A stretch of DNA of 64,000 nt from Euryodendron excelsum (GCA_033060915.1 CM065380.1:50557501-50621500); one strand, 5' to 3'. Positions 45,261-61,631 are shown, numbered from the stretch's first letter. Numbers and translations are program-made. Notes: a model not told the origin generated them from the sequence alone.

Positions 45261-46037
45261 ATGGAACTTCACTTCCAAACGCAGCAAAAAGAAGTTTTCT
45301 CAGCCACCAAACAGAGCAGCACATTCAGAAATAGAAGTGCCAACAAAAGCAAGTTTGTTGGGGTGAGACAGAGGCCTTCTGGGAAATGGGTAGCAGAGAT
45401 CAAGAACACAACCCAGAAGATAAGAATGTGGCTTGGCACATTTGATACAGCTGAAGAAGCTGCTCGAGCTTACGACGAAGCCGCTTGCCTTCTCCGCGGC
45501 TCCAATACCCGAACCAACTTCGTTGATCCTGGTCCCGCCAATTCTCCTCTCTCTGTGAAAATCAGAAACCTCCTCAATCAAAAGAAAGCTTCAAAACAGA
45601 ACCTTTCATCCACCCCCACAAAAACCAACATTGAAACTAGTAGCAAAACTAGCCAGAGTAGCAACAATAGTCCTATATCTAGTGGCTTAAAACAAGATTC
45701 CCAGGTGTTTGATGATGATGATGCATATAAACCGGATTTGAGCCACTGCATTGGAGGACTGGGAGTGGGTTCTTCTTATTTTGATCACCCATTTTCGACT
45801 GAATTTGATAGCCTTCTCTTAAACCAGGATGGGTTCGAGGTGCCAAAACGTATTGGTTTGGCGCCCAACATGAGTGAGCCGAGGATTCCAGAATTCGAAC
45901 ACATGAAGGTTGAGAGACAGATTTCGGCGTCACTTTACGCGATGAATGGGGTGAATGAGTACTGGGAGAATGTTCATGATTCCAGCGATGCTTTCTGGGA
46001 TCTTCACATGCTTTGTCATATGTTCTGCCCAAGTTGA
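45261..46037 (+). CDS. RAP2-11: AP2/ERF transcription factor, RAP2.11-like
   Basis: A 258-aa intronless protein. The single AP2/ERF DNA-binding domain spans about residues 32-89: [19 protein letters not shown], then [20 protein letters not shown] and [14 protein letters not shown]. It binds GCC-box-like DNA in the nucleus. The middle is Ser/Asn/Thr-rich with an acidic patch ([10 protein letters not shown]). The C-terminus [20 protein letters not shown] ... SSDAFWDL is the conserved tail of the RAP2.11 group. Arabidopsis RAP2.11 activates HAK5 under low potassium (established for that protein; inferred here). I chose the second in-frame ATG (45261): the first (45222) adds 13 hydrophobic residues absent from the family and sits in the leader before a poly-T tract. 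A (CT)n tract follows the stop (46048-46075). Confidence 0.88.
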   Translation: MELHFQTQQKEVFSATKQSSTFRNRSANKSKFVGVRQRPSGKWVAEIKNTTQKIRMWLGTFDTAEEAARAYDEAACLLRGSNTRTNFVDPGPANSPLSVKIRNLLNQKKASKQNLSSTPTKTNIETSSKTSQSSNNSPISSGLKQDSQVFDDDDAYKPDLSHCIGGLGVGSSYFDHPFSTEFDSLLLNQDGFEVPKRIGLAPNMSEPRIPEFEHMKVERQISASLYAMNGVNEYWENVHDSSDAFWDLHMLCHMFCPS

Positions 46038-46048
46038 TTAATTTGTTC

Positions 46049-46081
<33 letters not shown>

Positions 46082-47431
46082 GAATGAGTCCCGTTTATGA
46101 TTCTAGCAAATGTAAGTGGGAATTTCCCATTATATAATACCAGTTGCAGTCTACGGGATTCTTGTCATCACCAAGCCCAATATTATTTGACAAATTGAAG
46201 TTTTTTTATTTTTTCTAGTATGAACTCCTCCCTGTGCAGTTTCTTTCCTTTTTAAGTCATAGAAAGAGGTGTTTGTTGACATGCAGGGAGGAAACATAGA
46301 GGCAGGAATGGTGGATATTTTAACAGTTGGTTTCATTACTTAATGTTTCCTCTCTGTACACTTCATTTTTTATCTACTTGAACATTGGAGAGCTTTAGAG
46401 AGTGAACCAACTTGCAATCTTGAGCTTGCAACTAGCGAATTAAAGGGGCATTCAAAGAGGAAGTAGAAAGAAATCCAACATATTCCTTCATGATCAACAA
46501 TATGTTGGTCCATGAATCTTTATGTAATCCTTCTTTTTCCTCTTCCAATGGCAATGGGCTAAGCAATGAGATAGCCCTCCAGCACCTCGCCTGCAAGATT
46601 TGATATCAAGTCTTTGTAAAAATAAATAAATAAATAAATCCTCAAGAGACTTTACCAGCTAAACTAGCCAGTATATACGTATACATATACATATATATAT
46701 ATATATATTCCATCCTTCGTATACATTCTTGAATCCAGAATACTAAACTTGGTTAGGCGTTAAATCAAATGTTTACTCTTGCAGCACTTGAAATCGTGGG
46801 TGAATTGCTCTGCTCTTGAAATCCAATGTTGACTGTTCATTCCTAATCTAGTAGAGGATCACAAAGAACTGCCCCCAGAAATGGAATTTTGAGATATTCC
46901 AGCCAATTATTAAGATGATGAGTCTTTCAATGGATATTTCTCCACAATTAGTGGCTACCAACCCCATTTTCCAATTAATTTTGGTCATCCTGAATGACCT
47001 GCTTGAATGAGTGGTACTTGAGGATATGAAAACTTCAGTCACAGGTTAAAACTTTCAGACGAGTCAGATTGTTAATGCAAAGGAAGTTTCCCTTAAATTT
47101 TATGAGGACTTTGGCTCTCTCCTTATAAACGAGTTTTCCCTCCCCAGGTGGAGTAAATTTTGGGTAACAACCAATAAATTAGAGCCACATAAGCATATAA
47201 ATCTTAATCATCAGGAGTGTTAGGTTTAAAATTTATAATTTTTTGCCTAAACAAGATGAAATCCTACTGATTATGATCTAATGTGTTATATGACTGCATA
47301 CCCTTTGCCCGTTGTATCATATTAGCATAATGACATAATACAAATTTTTTGTGCTCGGTGTTACAAAAACAAAATATATATATATATATATATAACAAGA
47401 ATTGAGCAACTTCATTGGTCGACTAGCTATC

Positions 47432-47637
47432 TGTTTGGAAATGCTGTCAGTTTTTATTTTTTGTTGTAGGTTTTTGTTTTTTGTTTTTTATGGTCTAATA
47501 ATGAGATTTATAAGTTACCGTTTCACTAAAAGTACTATATCAATATTATAAAATCAGAAAATACATCTATTTTAGTATTGTTTTATGTTTTCATTTTTAA
47601 AAAAACAAAAAACAAAAACAAAAAACACTTCCAAACA
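47432..47637. repeat. Short MITE, 206 bp
   Basis: Ends tgtttggaaatg and (inverted) cacttccaaaca with adjoining inverted T-rich/A-rich arms. No coding sequence. Confidence 0.5.
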
Positions 47638-47999
47638 AATGAGATTACTAGGGGTTCTTATCTTTCTTTCTATTTGTTGCTAATTAAAAGGGGTTCTTAT
47701 CTTGATCACCAAATGAGATTATTCAATCATAGTCATATGCAATGAATTTGATTTCTTGTTTCTTTTCAAGCAAAACAGAGGTTAAGGTGCCTAAAGTGTT
47801 GCTTTGCTGTTCGAGAATTCAAACGCATGAAAGGCTGAAAGAGTAAGCTAGCTCGCTAGTACTGGGGAAGAGTGTACTTAGGATTGATAAATCTAGGTTG
47901 TTGGAGATGATAATTTGTCAGAAAACTCATTAATCGTTGTTGAATCATCTCTAAACTACTCTTGATAATTGTAGAATGATTCTGCATGCGTTTGTGTGT

Positions 48000-48330
48000 G
48001 TTTGATACTAATGGAAAGGAAATAGAAAGAAAGGGAGGGAGAAATGGGAGAGAAAGCCTTTCCTCTGTTTGATTTCCAGAGAAAATAGAAGGAAAGTAAA
48101 AAGCAAACTCACTTTTCCTTGTTTGATTATAAAGGGAAAAAGAAAAGAAAATAATAAGAGAATTTAAATAACTTTTTCCTGAATTTTCAAATTCAGATTT
48201 CCCTCTCTTTTCTCTTTAATTTGCCTCTTATCGCCATTGTATATTTGTCCCTTCCTTTCCACACTACAAGGAAAAGTAATACTTCTTTCCCTTTCCCTTT
48301 CCCTTTCCCTTCTCTCCTCAGGTATCAAAC
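48000..48330. repeat. Short MITE, about 330 bp
   Basis: gtttgatact at the left and ggtatcaaac at the right are inverted ends. Each is followed inward by purine-rich (left) or pyrimidine-rich (right) arms able to pair. Confidence 0.5.
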
Positions 48331-49108
48331 AAATTACTTTGTTCTAAACTTTTCCACAACCTAATGTCATTCTATAATAGGGCACGATAGAAGTAACACC
48401 CCAACCAGCCAAATAAAAATATATAAAAGAACCTGACCTAAAAAAATAAATTTTTCCATGGTTATATCTGGTTCCACATGCTATACAGAGATGCATATGC
48501 ATTGAAAGACATTCGGAGCACTTACAAATCCTCAGGACTAGAAGGAACCACAAGCTCCGACATGGTATCATCAATATATTGGAAAAGAAAAAAAAAATCA
48601 GTTCACAATGCCCCTCGGAAAACCACTCGATTAATAAAAAAATCATGAACTTATAGAAGCTAATAAAATAAAAATTGATGCACCTTTTGATGGAGGGGTG
48701 ACCAAGCTAAGAAATACAGGTCCCCCCAGACAAATAACCGTGGGTGAACTATTTGATTCTATTAGTAACTGCAAAAAAATTAAAGTAAGACACTTTGATA
48801 TCTAATGGCATCATAAACTGAAAGTGGTTGGAGAGTGAGAAGGCTGCAGGAATACCAAGGAAATCATCAGAATATTTCTGATTGAGACGAGAAAGCAACT
48901 CATGATTCTAAAAGATCATTTCTTTCATAGCACAGGAAACACTTTTAAAGCATCAGAAACATTGCAAACACAATTCTTAACAATCTGACAACACGAAGAG
49001 AGAGAGAGTGATAATATGCAAGAGAAACGGAACACCAGAGAGAGACAGAAGGATGATGGGCAATGCTCAGATTAACCAATCACCCAAACAAATGCCCACA
49101 GAACTACC

Positions 49109-52945
<3,837 letters not shown>

Positions 52946-53193
52946 CTCTCTCTGCCTCTCTCTCTCTCTCTCTCTAGACTTGGATTGATCAAAGAAACGC
53001 AATCAACGATCCAAGACTAAAAGAGAACCCTACTTCTCAGATCTCTCTCTCTCTCTCTCTCTCTCTCGGCGTTGCGGCCCGAAGAAAAAGCAAAAATCCT
53101 ATATGAAGACGACCTACGAATGACCACCCGATTTCTTCTCTCTTTCTATATGTAGTATGGTACGGGCATCTTCTCTCTCTCTCTCTCTCTCTC
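52946..53193 (-). promoter_or_regulatory. Three GA/CT tracts in the tubulin 5' region
   Basis: (CT)n on the + strand, hence (GA)n in the tubulin sense, at 52946-52973, 53041-53067 and 53171-53193, all within 250 bp upstream of the ATG. Plant GAGA-binding (BPC) factors bind such tracts (established). Possible core elements on the minus strand are catataggat (about 53095) and catatagaaa (about 53145); neither is decisive. Confidence 0.4.
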
Positions 53194-53321
53194 AGAGCAA
53201 AGACTGAGTCTTAAATGGTATTGGAAAAATGTTTGGAGTCCGGAGAACAGGCCCGACATTTTGGGCCAGCCTTTCAATGGGCCCCAACAGCTCATCACCT
53301 TGCTCTGGTTTTTTTTTTTTG

Positions 53322-53697
53322 AATAATTACACTTTAATCCTTCCTAATTTCAACAAAAATCAAATGATCTCAACAGTTTAAGAGCGAATGCATAACACTT
53401 GTGATTTGAACTTAATTGTGAAATAGATAAAAATTGTTACAATTAAAAGAAATTTTACCATGGGGGCATTTTTATAATTTTATCTCTTCCAAATAGTATA
53501 TCAAAATATAATTTTGTCATTTTTTATCAAAATAAATGATTGTCATTCGTAGGGATATTTTTGTTATTTTAACAAATTTTTTAGGGTTCTATCTATTGTA
53601 TAAATAATTCTAAATCACAAAAAATTTATGTGTTAAGTTTTAAACTATAAAGGAGTAATTTGATTTTTACTAAAACTACAAAAAGTAGTATAATTAC
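53322..53697. repeat. MITE-like inverted repeat
   Basis: aataattacacttta at the left and, inverted, gggtaattatactac at the right bound about 375 bp of AT-rich non-coding DNA. The match is imperfect. Confidence 0.4.
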
Positions 53698-53984
53698 CCA
53701 TTTTTTTGGTACATTAAAATCCTGAAGCCGCCTAGTTCGTGCATATGAGGTGTCGAACTGCGGACTCGACCACGGATTGGCGAATTTGGAGCGAAATTTG
53801 GTCAAGTCCCCATATTGCATCGATCAAAGTAGGGTAGTTGGGTTGGCGGATTACAACAATGGCTACTCAACAAGTGACACGTGTTGATTTTTTATGAAGA
53901 GCCGCACATATTGGGAACAATTCCCCTACTCCTGTAACATGTTGATTATATTAAAATTTGGGGCACCAATTATTTTAGTCCATC

Positions 53985-54381
53985 ATGGGCGGTTGTTGAC
54001 ATAATAACCTCTATACGAAATAACGATATGGATGAAAAAAGAGTTGTTTGAATAGCAACTACTAATATCTCTGAAAACATTGTCAAAATCTTTTTACGAG
54101 AAGGTTTTATCGAAAACGAGAGGAAACATCAAGAAAGCAACTAATATTTTTTGGTTTTAACCCTACAACATAGAAGGAATAGGATAAAGCCCTATAGAAA
54201 TCTTTTAAATTTAAAATAGATAAGTCAACTTGGTCTACGAATCTATTCTAACTATTGACGCATTTCTAGAATTTTAGGTGGAGTGAGGGTTGTAATTCTT
54301 TTTACTTCTCGAGATATAATGACTGACAGAGAAGCTCGACTAAAAAGAATTGGCAGAGAAATTTTGTGTTATATATGGTAA
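53985..54381 (+). pseudogene. rps8: Plastid rps8 copy, decayed
   Basis: Starts atgggcggttg, in place of the plastid MGRDT start. Recognisable text includes SIVKILLREGFI-like ([14 protein letters not shown]), REARLKRIG and the final EILCYIW before taa (54379-54381). A stop (tga) follows the early RVV codons and indels break the frame. Length 397 bp, one or two bases off the plastid length. In plastids it encodes small-subunit protein S8. Confidence 0.88.
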
Positions 54382-54501
54382 TCCATCTTATATCCGAGTT
54401 GAATCTAGAACTTCCTATTTATGAAAAATAAAATAAAAAGGGTGGATTGTCTAATCTTGTTCCTCCTCCATTAGTTAATACTTCAAGGGGGTTTACCTGG
54501 A

Positions 54502-54735
54502 ATGAAAGAGCAAGAATGGATTTATGAAGATTTGATTACTAAATAGCTTCCAGGCCAATGGTATGTTCTAGGTTCATTTAGATAATGAAGATCTTATTCT
54601 AGGTTATGTTTCACAAAAGATACGGCGTAGTTTTATACAGATACTATCAGGGGACAGAGCTAAAATTGAATGCGTTATGATTCAACTAGAGGGCGTGTAA
54701 TTTATCAACTCTACAACAAGGATTCGAAGGATTAG
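54502..54735 (+). pseudogene. infA: Plastid infA copy, decayed
   Basis: 234 bp, exactly 78 codons as in plastid infA (translation initiation factor IF-1). It begins MKEQEWIYEDLIT and ends KDSKD-stop. An in-frame tag follows LITK at codon 16, with further substitutions. Its recognisable full length implies that the donor plastome still carried a full-length infA, which many rosids and Solanaceae have lost. Confidence 0.87.
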
Positions 54736-54811
54736 GCGGTTTTTCAACTTTCACATTCCTTTCCATGGGAATACGATTCGAGATTCAAAATTAAGGTAAG
54801 GAATAGCAAAT

Positions 54812-54926
54812 ATGAAAATAAGAGCTTTCTGTTCATAAAATTTGTAAAAAATGTCGACTAATTCATAGGCAAAGATAAATTATAGTAATTTGTTCCAACC
54901 CGAGACATAAATAAAGACAAGTATAA
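54812..54926 (+). pseudogene. rpl36: Plastid rpl36 copy, decayed
   Basis: Begins MKIRAFC in place of MKIRASV and ends near NPRHK with an early taa, followed by the original stop region at 54924-54926. Plastid rpl36 encodes the 37-residue L36 protein; this copy has stops. Confidence 0.82.
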
Positions 54927-55614
54927 TTTAAAAGAATTTCTCTAAAAGACTCAATGTACAAATAAAAAAATATCTGTTTGACAGGAAATGAAAAGATGAT
55001 TCAAAATGCCAAATGCATGTGCTAGCCTGAAACCATGACCCACAACAATCCCCATTATGCACTAACCACTACACCACTTTGCTAGGATGGTTAAATGTCT
55101 TCAACTAGAACAGTAAATATGATGAACACTTGTTACAGAAACATTACACAAAAACTTATTGCATAAAAAGCTTATAAATATTTAATTAAACAAATTTAAT
55201 TACATTAAAATATAAAAATAATATAATATAGACGCTCTTGACCATACGAATTTTAAAAATTGACACTCTCACGCTTCTGCACCTCCTCACGCTCCTGCAT
55301 GATAAACTTGTAGCTTAAATCCCGGGTAGAGTAGGTGCGCTATTCCTAATGGGCTAACTTTGCTCTTGATGTCGGCTTCCTTGCCTAGTGCCTCCAGGGG
55401 AGTCATAGAATGGCTAGGAGGGGTGGAATATGAAATTTTGGAACAAATTTGAATCCATCATTTAATAGATGAATTATTATTTGACGCTATTCTCAAAACC
55501 ACAAAAATGCTTATATAAATATAAAGGAAAATATTGTTCTTTAAAAAAATATTATACAAAAAAACTCACCAAAATGATGTGTCAGTGAAATTATTATAAT
55601 TAAGAGCTATCATT

Positions 55615-56182
55615 AGGTGTGCATGAAGGAATCGAAAAATTCGAAAACCGAATCAACCCAACTTTAATTAGTTGGTTTGGTTCGGGTCTGTCAAAGGTTC
55701 AGATCGGTTTTAGGTGTAAAAAATATTAAATCGATAAATTTGGTTCAATTTTGTATTTTTTGAACTTAAATCAAACCGAGAACTGAGAATCGACCTAACT
55801 CGATCTATTTATGCAATAAAATTTTGTATATATTACATATATGTCTTTAAACTATTGTTATTTGTACTTCATTATTGATAAAATGTGTTTACATAGTGCC
55901 ATTTAATTATTTAAAAAAAAAGAATATACGATTATTCTTATTTTTTTTATTTTTAAATAAAAAAATTATGTCTCACATCAAAAAGTAGACTCGGCCCAAC
56001 ATAGACTCGAACTTTCCTGATGCATGAAACCTAACTAAACTACCCCGAACCGACTTGGATAGGTTTGATTTAGTTCAATTCGGTTTTATAAAAAGATTGG
56101 TTCGGTTCTAGGTCAAAACTTTTGGAACTGATCAAGATCAGGTTTATTATGGATTTAGTATGAACCCGACCCATGCACACCC
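55615..56182. mobile_element. Non-autonomous DNA element (copy 1), about 568 bp
   Basis: Ends aggtgtgcatg (55615-55625) and catgcacaccc (56172-56182) are inverted repeats. The inside is rich in ggttcggtt/aaccgaacc words. A related copy lies at 61057-61631 in the opposite orientation. Target duplication is not clean. Resembles hAT-type MITEs. Confidence 0.6.
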
Positions 56183-56306
56183 ATAGCCAGCCATCATAAT
56201 GAGTGTTTAGTTCTAAAGTGAATTGCTATTATCTAACAACATTGATAAATTATGTATGAATTTTTTATATTTATATATTATTACCTAAATATAAATTATA
56301 AAAAAA

Positions 56307-56446
56307 TCTAACGTCAGCCGCGATTATGTAACAGTCGGCGGTTGATATTAGACAACTCAGGAAAAGCCCACTATTTAATGATAGGTTCATACTAAGTTGT
56401 CTAGCATCCAACGGCTACGGTTGCACAGCCTCTTACTGACGGTAGA
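56307..56446. repeat. Hairpin MITE, 140 bp
   Basis: Left arm tctaacgtcagccgcgatta... and the right arm ...acggctacggttgcacagcc...tgacggtaga pair imperfectly over about 45 bp each side of a short loop around 56370-56385, including ttgtcta/tagacaa. The very short loop gives a long stem. Confidence 0.5.
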
Positions 56447-57905
56447 ATTCCTCATAAATTATTTCGAGGCAAGTGTGTCTCTTATAGAGTTATTCCGTTT
56501 TTCAAGAGGATCACGGGACCTTACTACACAAGTGCAACTCCCATTACAATGCATTGGGGTTTGAAATTGACGCTACCAGAAAGGTAACGTGATTCTCTTG
56601 GAGAACTGAGCAAATTTTTTTTTCTGGCTGTCCTTTTTCAAAGTGTCATAGGCAGGCATATATACAGTAGATTTAGTTTGGGGGATGGCTGATAGCTGAC
56701 CCAGCACCACCAACAATTGCCATCTTTGTATTTAGAGTAGTGCTACATATCACGGAACTATTGAACGGATTATCTAACCGGCTGACATGGTGAACCATGT
56801 GGCAACCCATTTGGCTATGACTGGGAAACTTTTTTTTTTTTCAGAAAAGTTTGAAAACGTGCAGTAAAAATACATTGCAAAAATTGAAAAAACAAAAAAT
56901 CCTCTCTGATCTTCTGAAACTTCATGTTTCCCTCGGGTCCTTCTATTCTCTTCTTAGTACCCATATCCTCTCTCATGCAAGACATTGAATGTCTAGGCTA
57001 GGCTGTTAAAAAAAAAAGGAGATGAGAGGAAGGTCCATGTACTAAAAAAAATAGGAGATGAGAGGAAGGGTAATTCCAATGATTGTTGATTCTCAATTTC
57101 AATCACTAGCCATCTCTATGTTTTATTTTTATTTTTATTTTTATATATCGATTGATTATCATTGTAATAAACAACAACAAAAGAATTACACAAGTCCAAT
57201 TCTTCACTGGTGATGGGTTCACAGATTGAGGTCATAAAAATAAAGAAATTCTATTAAAATCTCAAGGGAAAAGATTTATCAAGGAAAGAGATCAAAGATA
57301 ACGCACTGTTGCTGTTTCTTTTTTGTTCTCTGTCCCCTTCTATACTTAGATCTATCTCCCCTCTCTTGTGTGATTTCCGGTGAAAATTGAATATTTGATT
57401 GGCTGAGATAGATTAGCCACATCGACGACCATGTCAGCAGATAAGAAATACCGACGATTTTATGGCGGTGTATTGAGCATTCTTCTTGTTTTTATAATAA
57501 GATGATGATAACTCCCACTTGTAATTCCTTCCCAACATGCCATCTGCCTGCCAATACTTTTAATTAATATATGAACTTTTTCTTTTATTCTTTTCTTTAA
57601 TTGACAAGCTAAACCATATGCTTTCTTATTTATTATTATTAATATATTAATAACTAAATGCCAACTAGACTATGCTGTTTTTTTGTATTCATCAGAAGGA
57701 ATTATAAAGAGGGTTCAAATCAGAAAGGTAATCTAAAAAAAAGGGAGTTCAAACTCTTAACTTTCTTAATAGAGATCAAGAACTCTGACTAACTGAGTTA
57801 GTCCTAGCTAACTAGACTAGGCTGTTAACTTCACCAAATTATGTCACATGTAAATACAAACAAAATAAATGAAGCATTGAATAAGCCTTAAAGTAATCTG
57901 TGCGC

Positions 57906-57957
<52 letters not shown>

Positions 57958-60900
57958 ATGGTTCTATTGTCTGGTGTTAGACAAACAAGGTAGTTACAAC
58001 GAACAGTCATGTAAAATGAGAATGGGAATTAGCTTGGCTTTGGCCTTCTTCACATGATCATCATATTCTTCTTCGTTCATGGCGCTGCAGGCCGTAGAGA
58101 AATATGTGTGAAATTATCGATGAGTCAGATAATGCTGCCTACCTGCCTGCATGGTTTCTGTTCCACAACAATTATAAAATTTAAATGAAAATAATTAGTC
58201 TACTTAATACATGCACTGTTCATGGTTTTGAATCAAAAAGTCTGGAAAGGAGTGGATATGTGTGTATGTGTATAGTATTAGGAGTAGTCAAATTCCAACC
58301 CCATGCCTGAAGGAATATTGCCTACATTTGGAAGAAATCTTTTTTTCAATTAACCGTCCTCTCCAACTTTGAGAGCAAAATCCCTCCAACTTGCACAAAG
58401 AATTGGGGCATTTTTTATTTATTTATTTTTGACATATGCGGCATATGCATTTTTAATTAACACTTAGTGGTGAATATTTGAGCAACCTGCGAGCCCTAGT
58501 GGTTGGGGGCCTTGCAACCCCACTCATCAATTTTAAGTTTCGGTTCACTTCACCAATTGACACTCAAGGGGTCAATCTAGTGATTAAGACTAAGGGTCTG
58601 GGTCTCGGTCTGCTCCTTCTAAAATTTTAAATTTGAAACTTATTAGGCGTTGTCAACTCAGGAGGGTCACTTCATGATCTTTAGCCTAATAATTATTTGG
58701 TTTGTGTGGGATGGAGGCCTGCACAGGTCCAAAATTAGTCAAGATACGTACAAGTTGACTCAGACATTCTGTTTGCAAAAAAATAAAAATAAAAACTAAA
58801 ATTGATGCAAACGTGGCAGTTTGGGTTAGATTAAGTTGGGCTGGAGCCATAATACTTGAAATACATTTGGGCCATCATTTGTGCCAAACTCAAACTCAAA
58901 CTCAAACTCAAACTCACGATCAGTGGACAAAACCCAACCCAACTGTACCTCAAAAAGAGGAAACAGGAGCTAGAACCAAAAGACTCAGCCAAAAAAAAAA
59001 ATGGAACTAGAACCAAAAAGAAAAAGCAAGCAGCACAAGGGAGACTATCATTGGCTACTCATGCATATAAAAACGTCATGCTCATATCAGCAATATGACA
59101 TTGTCTAATTTGTTCTAGGGGGTCTTTCATTTTTCTTAACAAATCCAAAGTCCAAATATTGCACAAGCCCATAATAATTTTGTTTTGATTTGTTTACTCA
59201 ACACAATATTTCAATGTAGTTAATTCTTAGTGCTTACTGGCTAATTCTAGGGCCTAGAAAAGTTATATGTCAATAATATCATGCTTATTACCGGCCACCA
59301 TCCTGTCATTAATTGCACTGAAAGTACGAAAATTTTGAAAATTTCTATTCATACATAATTCTTGTACAAAAAAATAAAACTTCAACAAAATAATATGACA
59401 GTTACATCTTTTAAATTATGAATCAAAGTATTCAGTGTTGTTATTTGAAATGAATGGACCATAATTTTTTTGTAAGTCTAGCAATACTTAATAATTTTTG
59501 TTTATTTAAGTAATCTTTCTTTGACTAGAGATGTGTTTGATACTCATCAAAAAATAAAATAAAAAGGAAAGAAAGAAAAATAGAACAGAAAATAAATATC
59601 TTTTATTATTTGATTTTTAAAAAAATAATATAGAAAAACAAAAACTAACCATCTACGCTGCAAACTAAGAAAAAATCATGTCTTTTGCTCTTTCTGTCCT
59701 CAACTTTTGTCCTCTTTTATTTCTGTTGATCTTTCTTGACCATATGACACAAAGGCAACACAGGCTTTTAGGATTGAGCAATGACATAAGCATTTGTGTT
59801 GACGCCATGTTCCTCCAACCCCCAATAATACAGCTCCACGTCATAAGTGTCATTGAGAGTAAAAACGTAACTGTAACGTGGCATTTTTTTATTGTCTCTT
59901 TATGAACTACATATGAAGCAGACACACTGGATGTTTGCTCCTTTTCTGATTTTAATTTTTCCGATGACGCGGACACGTAACGACAATTTCGAGAGGGTAG
60001 GACATTGTTGTTTCATCAAATTGTAAGGACAAAGTTGTGAATCGATATTTTCCAGAGTCCGTGAGATTGGTTAGCTAAAGCTGTGGTCCTCGTGAAGCGG
60101 GCCAAGTAAATGTTCCTAAAAGGCCAATTCACAAAATTAACCCTGAAACTTTGTTTATATTACATTTAACCTGTCATTCACATAACGAATCGCCCATTTA
60201 GACCCCATTTGAAGAGAATAAAATATTCTCACTGTGATTGAATCTTAAAGTAGGTGAATTTACTAATCTGTCCTCGTTAGTTACATAAACTGCCGCCGTA
60301 CTCTTTTAAGACCAGCATAGTTTTGACGTAGTTTAGCTCAACAAAAAGTCAAATATGTACATGCATTGAGGTTTCTTCAGGACAAAGAATTCGAACCCCA
60401 AGAATCAAAATGGCTATCCTGGGTCTGATGCCATTAACCTCTTATGTATCAAAAAAATTTTAAAAGATTTTCACAATTTTCTTCAAAATTGTATTTTTTG
60501 CTACAGAAGCCTTTTTAGGCCTATACTCATGATGTGTATGTTAGAAATATATACCTTTGGCCTAGAGAAGTACTGTTCATATATTTACTAAGATATAACA
60601 TATCAGTATTAATGATATAGTCAAACAATGTTAGTTTTAGTGACACCATTTTGGAGATTAATTCCTGTAAAAAGGTTTGGGGTTTTTCCTTTGAGGTTAA
60701 GATTAATGACACTAGAGCATGACCAAGTTATTGTGCGATGTGTGAAAGTAAGTAATTTGAAGTTAAATATATATATATATTTTTAAAGTTGGAGAATGTA
60801 TAGACCCAATAAAATTTGATTTTAGTTTTTTGGACTAAGATTTGCTTACTATTATTTATTCACTTATTTATTTAGTAGTTCAATCATGTTTATTAAAATT

Positions 60901-61056
60901 TTGCCTTATCTTCTTAATTGAACACTTATTTACAGGATAGTAAGAGAAAATATAAAAGTATAATAAAATAAAATTTTGAATTCTTACATTTTTGCCAAAC
61001 ACAATTAATTCTTCCGTATAAGCTCTTTACACGTTCATAATAGAGCTCTTGGCAAT
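56447..61056. other. Intergenic DNA between tubulin and carrier genes
   Basis: No supportable gene in 4.6 kb. Contents: (GA)n at 57907-57954, a possible degenerate SINE at about 58490-58740 (agccctagtggttggggg and gtcaatctagtgattaagac resemble Pol III box A), a hexanucleotide run of ctcaaa at 58888-58917 and AT-rich filler. The longest open frames (59976-59665 minus, 103 codons) have no recognisable motif. Confidence 0.35.
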
Positions 61057-61631
61057 AGGGGTGTACATGGATCGGGTTTGTGCTAAACTCATAATAGATC
61101 TGATCTTGATTGGTTCTAAAATTTTAGACACATAATCGAATTGATCATCGCATGGAACTAAATTGAACCAACTCGAGTCGATTTGAGTTTGGTTTAATTC
61201 GATTTCATCTCGGGTTAGTTCAGGTCTAGCTCATGTTAGGTCGAGCCAAATCCATTTTTATGATGTGAAACATAATTTCTTTATTTAAAAATAAAAAAAG
61301 AATAATACTGCATTCTCGATTTTTTAAAATAATTAAAAAACAATATATAAACACATATTAGCAAGAATATAGTAAAATTTACCAATGGTTTAAAGGCATA
61401 TATGCAATATATACAAACTTTTATTGCATATATATAAGGTCTTGGTAAGGTTCAACTCGGTTCGATTCGGGTCAGATATATAGAGTACAAACCCTGAAAT
61501 TAAACTGAAACTTATCAGTTTGATATTTTTTAGACCTAAAATCAAACAGAACCTTTGACAAACTGAATCAATCCAATCCATAGAGGCTGGGTTAATTCGG
61601 TTCTCGAGTTTTTCGGTTCCTTTGTGCACCT
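61057..61631. mobile_element. Non-autonomous DNA element (copy 2, inverted), about 575 bp
   Basis: Ends aggggtgtacatg (61057-61069) and tttgtgcacct (61621-61631). Its sequence corresponds to the reverse complement of 55615-56182 (for example ctgatcttgattggttc here against gaactgatcaagatcag there). Confidence 0.55.

Larger units (their letters stand above)
46076..49000. other. Intergenic region between convergent ERF and tubulin genes
   Basis: No gene supported. It holds (AT)n tracts (about 46690-46709, 47375-47394), two short MITEs listed separately and a (CCCTTT)n run at about 48285-48312. The 3' ends of both genes face this space, so their 3' UTRs and terminators must lie here; I see no decisive poly(A) signals. 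Confidence 0.35.
53975..55000 (+). mobile_element. Nuclear plastid DNA insertion (NUPT): rps8-infA-rpl36
   Basis: The order and spacing rps8, infA, rpl36, then the spacer toward rps11 (aatgtacaaataaaa, ending ggaaatg at about 54990) copy the plastid S10/spc-type ribosomal cluster of angiosperms. Every gene is broken. Both borders are approximate because flanking sequence has drifted. Confidence 0.88.

Noticed and set aside
58490..58740. tRNA gene or intact SINE
   Set aside because: Box A-like text is present, but no convincing box B at the right distance, no cloverleaf and no target duplication.
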